In this document: positions 44,295 through 47,797 of the stretch, piece by piece
How positions within the stretch are numbered: position 1 is the first letter of the stretch
How the letters are laid out: each line of letters opens with the position of its first letter
Assembly: GCA_016931895.1 (NCBI GenBank)
Contig: JAFGDY010000213.1
Location: 1-47,797 of the forward strand
Direction: 5' to 3'
Length of the DNA stretch: 47,797 nt
Source of the DNA: Anaerolineae bacterium
GTDB taxonomy: Bacteria > Chloroflexota > Anaerolineae > 4572-78 > J111
Position numbers and translations under genes: made by a program
The notes under the pieces: model-generated
The model's database searches: none
Told to the model about the DNA's origin: nothing
What the model saw: only the letters and a program-made list of their open reading frames with translations

Positions 44295-46436
44295 TTATTC
44301 AACAGGATTTATTTTCAAAGCAACAAAAGCCAACCCTAACTGGCGCGAGTCTCCTTTGGGAACGGTGGCGTTTGGTATAAAAAAATGAATTCTATTATTA
44401 TGTTCCTTGAGCAAACTTCCCTCAAAAGATAATCCATGCGTCTCCGGTGCTGTACCGGCAAAAGTTAGGGAACCAATATCAGCGCCGTTAAGTATTATCT
44501 TCACTTCTTGAACGCCCAATGCGCCTGAAATTATTTCCATTACATATTCCCGGTTGGGATCAACAACCTCCAAGGGGTAGACCAAAACTGCTTCAGGGCC
44601 ATCAGTCCAGCGCCACTCCTGTTCCGCATCGCTAAAACCAGCTTGAAAAAACTCGGAGTCAAAATAATGAACACCCTGGTTATCGCTGGTAAAGGGGTAT
44701 ATTTTCAGAGATACAAAAGCCATTCCTGCCGTCCGCGCCTCTTGATTTTCAGTAATGGCAACATTGGGGATATAAAAATCAACTTTATTGAGACTGTTTT
44801 CCTGGAGCAACATCCCTTTAAAAATTAAAGTTTGTGTTTCAGGCACATCACCGGCAAAAGCCTCAAGCTCTAATTCGCCAAGCTTACGGTCATTTAGGGT
44901 AACTCCAATCTTTTGCGCTTCTGCAACCCCAGCTAAAATTTCTATAACATACTGCCTGCCGGGAACAATCGTACCACTGGCCAATTTAAAAACAATCCCG
45001 GCTGATGTTCCCTGGCTCCAACGCCAGCCGATTTCAGGTTCATACCAATTCCAAAAAACTGCGTCGCTACTTTCATAGGTGATTGTATCACCCAAAGCGT
45101 AAGTGTTTAATCTTTTTTGCTGATGCTCAAGACTTCTCTGACGCAGCGACTCTTCAGAGGCCAAAAATTGCGGATATTTCCAATTGAACAGGTATTCAGG
45201 ATAGCGGTCAATATTGGGATTTTTCAGCCACAGATAGGTATACGGATTGTAAAGCCCCTGGTAGACGTTGATAAAAACTGCCACTACTCCTAGAGTCATA
45301 TAACCGCCTGCAAAGATAATTTTTACTTTTGCAGATGTTCGCTGTAATATTTCTCGCCAGAGGAGAATGGTCAACAAAATTAAAGCAGGCAGGCCATCAG
45401 TCAGGATACGCGGGCCAAAATTATGACCATCCCACCAGTGGGGATACCGAGAAATGAGGATATAATACAGGCCAAACCAGGCCAGACTAAACCAGAACAA
45501 ATCATTTCTCTTTAAATCGTGGAAAAACCATCCCCCGCCTATCACCATCAAACCAAAGAAAGGCCAAAAAATAAACAGCCCCCGGGCCGGGCTGAAGGCG
45601 TTGCCATAAAGAGCCACCCAAAACGTTGACGTTGAGAGTAGTTTGTCGGGTGAAGAGAACGTTGGTAATAACTGTCCATACGTAAGCCAGGACCAACCTA
45701 AAAATAGGAGAAAGGGGATTAACGAAGCAATCACCAATTTCAAAAAAATTGCCCGATGTCTGGCAAAAATATAAACAAAAACCATGAGAATAAAGGGCGC
45801 CGCAGTTGGTCGCGACCAGAAGGCCAAAAAAAGAAACAAACCTAACCAATAAGAATTAATCCTTTTAGCCTGACCGGTGTCGTACCGGGCAATGAGTAAC
45901 AGACTGAGGGTAATAAAGATAACGGCAAAATTCATCGAGGAGAGCGCCATACCCAACGAGCTTACCAAATTTGTCCCCAGCACCGAGACAAGCGCTATGA
46001 CCAGGCTGGATAATGGATCAAGGTAACATCGGCCAAGAGCATATAAAATCAGGAATATCAGCACACAAGATACAGCCGCCATCAATTTAAGAAGTTCATA
46101 CTCCTGCTCCTGAACAGTCATATCTTGCCTCATAAAGTTTGCCCCCCAAACAATCGGCGTTGAAAGAACAGAAGGAGCTAATGGCAGAAAATAATAATAA
46201 TGCCCATTTACCTTTTCAATACGGTAATCATGGTCAAAGTGGCGATTCCCATCTATTTTGTTTTTATACGCATCCAGTTGAATGGTCTGATGCTCAAGAA
46301 TAGCCTGAGATACCAAAAGCGAGTAGGTAAAATCACCGTTTTTGGTTTCAACAGTGGCCAAATAGGTTAAACCAAAAATCAAGAGACTACAGATAATCAA
46401 CAATAACCTGTGGTGTTTTTTCAAGAAGACAATCAT
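44295..46436 (-). CDS. GT39-like membrane protein with a duplicated C-terminal domain
   Basis: 713 aa. A first helix (about 9-27) leads into 'ETKNGDFTYSLLVSQAILEH' (30-49), the first-loop signature of a PMT-like GT-C branch, with about ten helices to near residue 400. The last 256 residues are two tandem domains of about 120 residues. Both have a W-R-W triplet (471-473 and 608-610), an 'IPN' turn and a closing 'LAFV.LKI' strand. This domain is different from the beta module of the other transferases and looks like a ligand-binding sandwich. The start overlaps the upstream stop (ATGA). Probably an external sugar transferase; the acceptor is unknown. Confidence 0.83.
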   Translation of the reverse strand: MIVFLKKHHRLLLIICSLLIFGLTYLATVETKNGDFTYSLLVSQAILEHQTIQLDAYKNKIDGNRHFDHDYRIEKVNGHYYYFLPLAPSVLSTPIVWGANFMRQDMTVQEQEYELLKLMAAVSCVLIFLILYALGRCYLDPLSSLVIALVSVLGTNLVSSLGMALSSMNFAVIFITLSLLLIARYDTGQAKRINSYWLGLFLFLAFWSRPTAAPFILMVFVYIFARHRAIFLKLVIASLIPFLLFLGWSWLTYGQLLPTFSSPDKLLSTSTFWVALYGNAFSPARGLFIFWPFFGLMVIGGGWFFHDLKRNDLFWFSLAWFGLYYILISRYPHWWDGHNFGPRILTDGLPALILLTILLWREILQRTSAKVKIIFAGGYMTLGVVAVFINVYQGLYNPYTYLWLKNPNIDRYPEYLFNWKYPQFLASEESLRQRSLEHQQKRLNTYALGDTITYESSDAVFWNWYEPEIGWRWSQGTSAGIVFKLASGTIVPGRQYVIEILAGVAEAQKIGVTLNDRKLGELELEAFAGDVPETQTLIFKGMLLQENSLNKVDFYIPNVAITENQEARTAGMAFVSLKIYPFTSDNQGVHYFDSEFFQAGFSDAEQEWRWTDGPEAVLVYPLEVVDPNREYVMEIISGALGVQEVKIILNGADIGSLTFAGTAPETHGLSFEGSLLKEHNNRIHFFIPNATVPKGDSRQLGLAFVALKINPVE

Positions 46437-47797
46437 GGTAATAAATTCTCAGATTCAAAAAGGGTCAGGTGAATGGCATTATCTAAAGATGCAGGAATAT
46501 GCAGGCGCTCTCCGGTGTTAAAATCGTACATGCCTACTAATAGAGCGTAATTACCGGCTGAGACACTATCCGATATGGGCAAAACAATTTCATCTTTGAT
46601 GATTTCACCCGCATCCCACAGCGAGGTTGGATAAGCCCCGCCCGCCGGGGGGCTATCTTTTTGGGCCACAACTTGGCCCTGTTCATTTTGTAAATGCAAA
46701 AATGTTGTATAATCTTTTTCGGTGGGGGCCAGGCTTTCCCAATACAGCGTTAGTTTGAGTGCTTGCGTCTCAGGAGAAGCCGCCAGGTCATACCCTTTTA
46801 ATTTTATCACCTCGCCTAAACGGTCGTCACGAGGATATTGAGGGTCCGCGTTAAGGGCCAACACATCTGCCGGGGCGGAACCAATTTTGATTGGCCCTAA
46901 CGTAACATACGTTACATCTGAAACCTGCCCATCATTAATCAGCGACAACGGCACCCAAGCATCTTCCCCCATTGGCAAAAAAAGGCCCACCCGCAAGGTG
47001 TAGATCCCCTCCGGCACATCCGACGCAATGGGAATGGTGTACCCATCGCTCACAAACTCGCCAGGGACCCACATGATGGCGCCACCATAATATGGCGGAA
47101 GAACATGGTCAAAACTGGCCCATAATTGGTTACCCATATCATACAAATGATTAAATACCTTGGGGCTAGCATTGACAATTTGCAAACTCTGCCAATGCAC
47201 AAAAACCGATAGGTTTTCGCCCGGTTCGACTCGCGTATCAGGCAGGTCGTAGCCCGCCAGTTTGATGTAGTGGTAAAAATTGGCGTCAAGCTGGTGGGCC
47301 ATCAAGGGCAGCGTAAATTGTCGCTGCCCATTCTTTACCGAAATAAAAGGTGCGGACAGACTCTGGCCAAGCACTTCATCTCCCTGGACAATTTCTGCCT
47401 TTAACCGATACAGGCCGGCAGGCCAATAAGCTTCAACCATAAAGAGTTTTAAATTCCCCTCAGGTGTCAGTGACTCAAACGTCCGCCCATCAGGGCCTAC
47501 TAACTTAATCAGCAATCGCTGGTTGGGCTGAAGGGTGTCACTGGCCTCCCACACAATAGAGATGGTCGCTCGATGATGATACTCTGGACGGCTAAAACTA
47601 AAAAAATCAAAAGGCCATAATTGATAACCCACCTTAACCAGGCCGTTTTTAGTATCAATGGACAGTTGTTTAAAATCTGGGGCATGCCTTGAACCATCTT
47701 TAATTGTGATCGGCTCAGAAAAAAGAGGCCCGGCCACCTGGAGCAAGGGTTGTTGATAGGCTTCCAGGAGATAAGCTTGTAGAGTATAAGAACCGGC
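46433..47797 (-). CDS. C-terminal part of a GT39-like glycosyltransferase (runs off the window edge)
   Basis: 454 codons are visible; the frame is open to the last base of the window, so the start and all membrane helices are missing. An internal TTG at 47746 is not a real start: the 17 codons before it continue the domain seamlessly ('AGSYTLQAYLLEAY'). What is visible is the end of module A, the middle domain, module B ('KLAGYDLPDTRVEPG') and module C ('KLKGYDL', 'YPTSLWDAGEII'). This is the plan of the 1023- and 1010-aa proteins at 23810 and 39547, so the full protein should be about 1000 residues with an N-terminal GT-C core. Its stop overlaps the next start (ATGA). Confidence 0.87.
   Translation of the reverse strand, partial: AGSYTLQAYLLEAYQQPLLQVAGPLFSEPITIKDGSRHAPDFKQLSIDTKNGLVKVGYQLWPFDFFSFSRPEYHHRATISIVWEASDTLQPNQRLLIKLVGPDGRTFESLTPEGNLKLFMVEAYWPAGLYRLKAEIVQGDEVLGQSLSAPFISVKNGQRQFTLPLMAHQLDANFYHYIKLAGYDLPDTRVEPGENLSVFVHWQSLQIVNASPKVFNHLYDMGNQLWASFDHVLPPYYGGAIMWVPGEFVSDGYTIPIASDVPEGIYTLRVGLFLPMGEDAWVPLSLINDGQVSDVTYVTLGPIKIGSAPADVLALNADPQYPRDDRLGEVIKLKGYDLAASPETQALKLTLYWESLAPTEKDYTTFLHLQNEQGQVVAQKDSPPAGGAYPTSLWDAGEIIKDEIVLPISDSVSAGNYALLVGMYDFNTGERLHIPASLDNAIHLTLFESENLLP

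Noticed and set aside
1-47797. Classical capsule/O-antigen locus, prophage or defence island
   Set aside because: No Wzx/Wzy/Wzz/ABC genes, no phage structural, integrase or transposase genes, no nuclease, toxin or CRISPR repeats were found.

Overview
The window is a surface-glycan or glycoprotein-glycosylation island. It holds 28 protein-coding genes, all on the minus strand, so transcription runs from base 47797 towards base 1. Most junctions are 1-23 nt overlaps or very short gaps, and the largest gap is 94 nt, so no stretch over 300 nt lacks a gene. I see no tRNA, rRNA, CRISPR array, transposase or phage gene. The organism is probably a Chloroflexota bacterium, perhaps Anaerolineae. That is inference, based on the many very long GT-C membrane proteins carrying extracytoplasmic beta modules with a 'YPTSLW...PGE' signature that I associate with this phylum. 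A database search would have to confirm it.

Layout in transcription order. (i) 47797-37317: five GT-C-type membrane proteins, the first cut by the window edge. (ii) 37274-34883: two SGNH-hydrolase-fold membrane proteins. (iii) 34826-23810, cassette I: a WecE-type aminotransferase, an ArnC-like polyprenyl-phosphate sugar transferase and a WecD-like N-acyltransferase, followed by GT39-like proteins of 964, 686 and 1023 aa. (iv) 23744-8722, cassette II: a left-handed beta-helix acyltransferase, a GT-C protein, a Gfo/Idh/MocA dehydrogenase, a DegT aminotransferase, a GNAT, an extended SDR, a second DegT aminotransferase and a CsbB/GtrB-like GT2. These are followed by a 956 aa GT39, an SGNH protein and a 674 aa GT39. 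(v) 8703-83: two YfhO-family proteins alternating with two SGNH proteins. (vi) 1-82: a 54-bp palindromic repeat.

How the genes could work together (inference). Cytoplasmic enzymes make two or three N-acylated amino-sugar nucleotides, including dTDP-Fuc4NAc (WecE/WecD) and a 3-acetamido sugar (WbpB/E/D-like). The two GT2 enzymes load sugars onto polyprenyl phosphate. After flipping, the GT-C enzymes (PMT/ArnT/YfhO types, 13 in all) transfer them outside the membrane to a protein, glycan or lipid acceptor, and the membrane-anchored SGNH proteins may add or remove acyl groups. No Wzx flippase, Wzy polymerase, ABC exporter, initiating phosphoglycosyltransferase or MBOAT acyltransferase is present, so these would have to lie elsewhere.

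The most notable features are the two parallel 'make donor - load lipid - transfer' cassettes with paralogous 956/964 and 674/686 aa transferases, and about 18 copies of an apparently unclassified C-terminal beta module spread over eight of the transferases.
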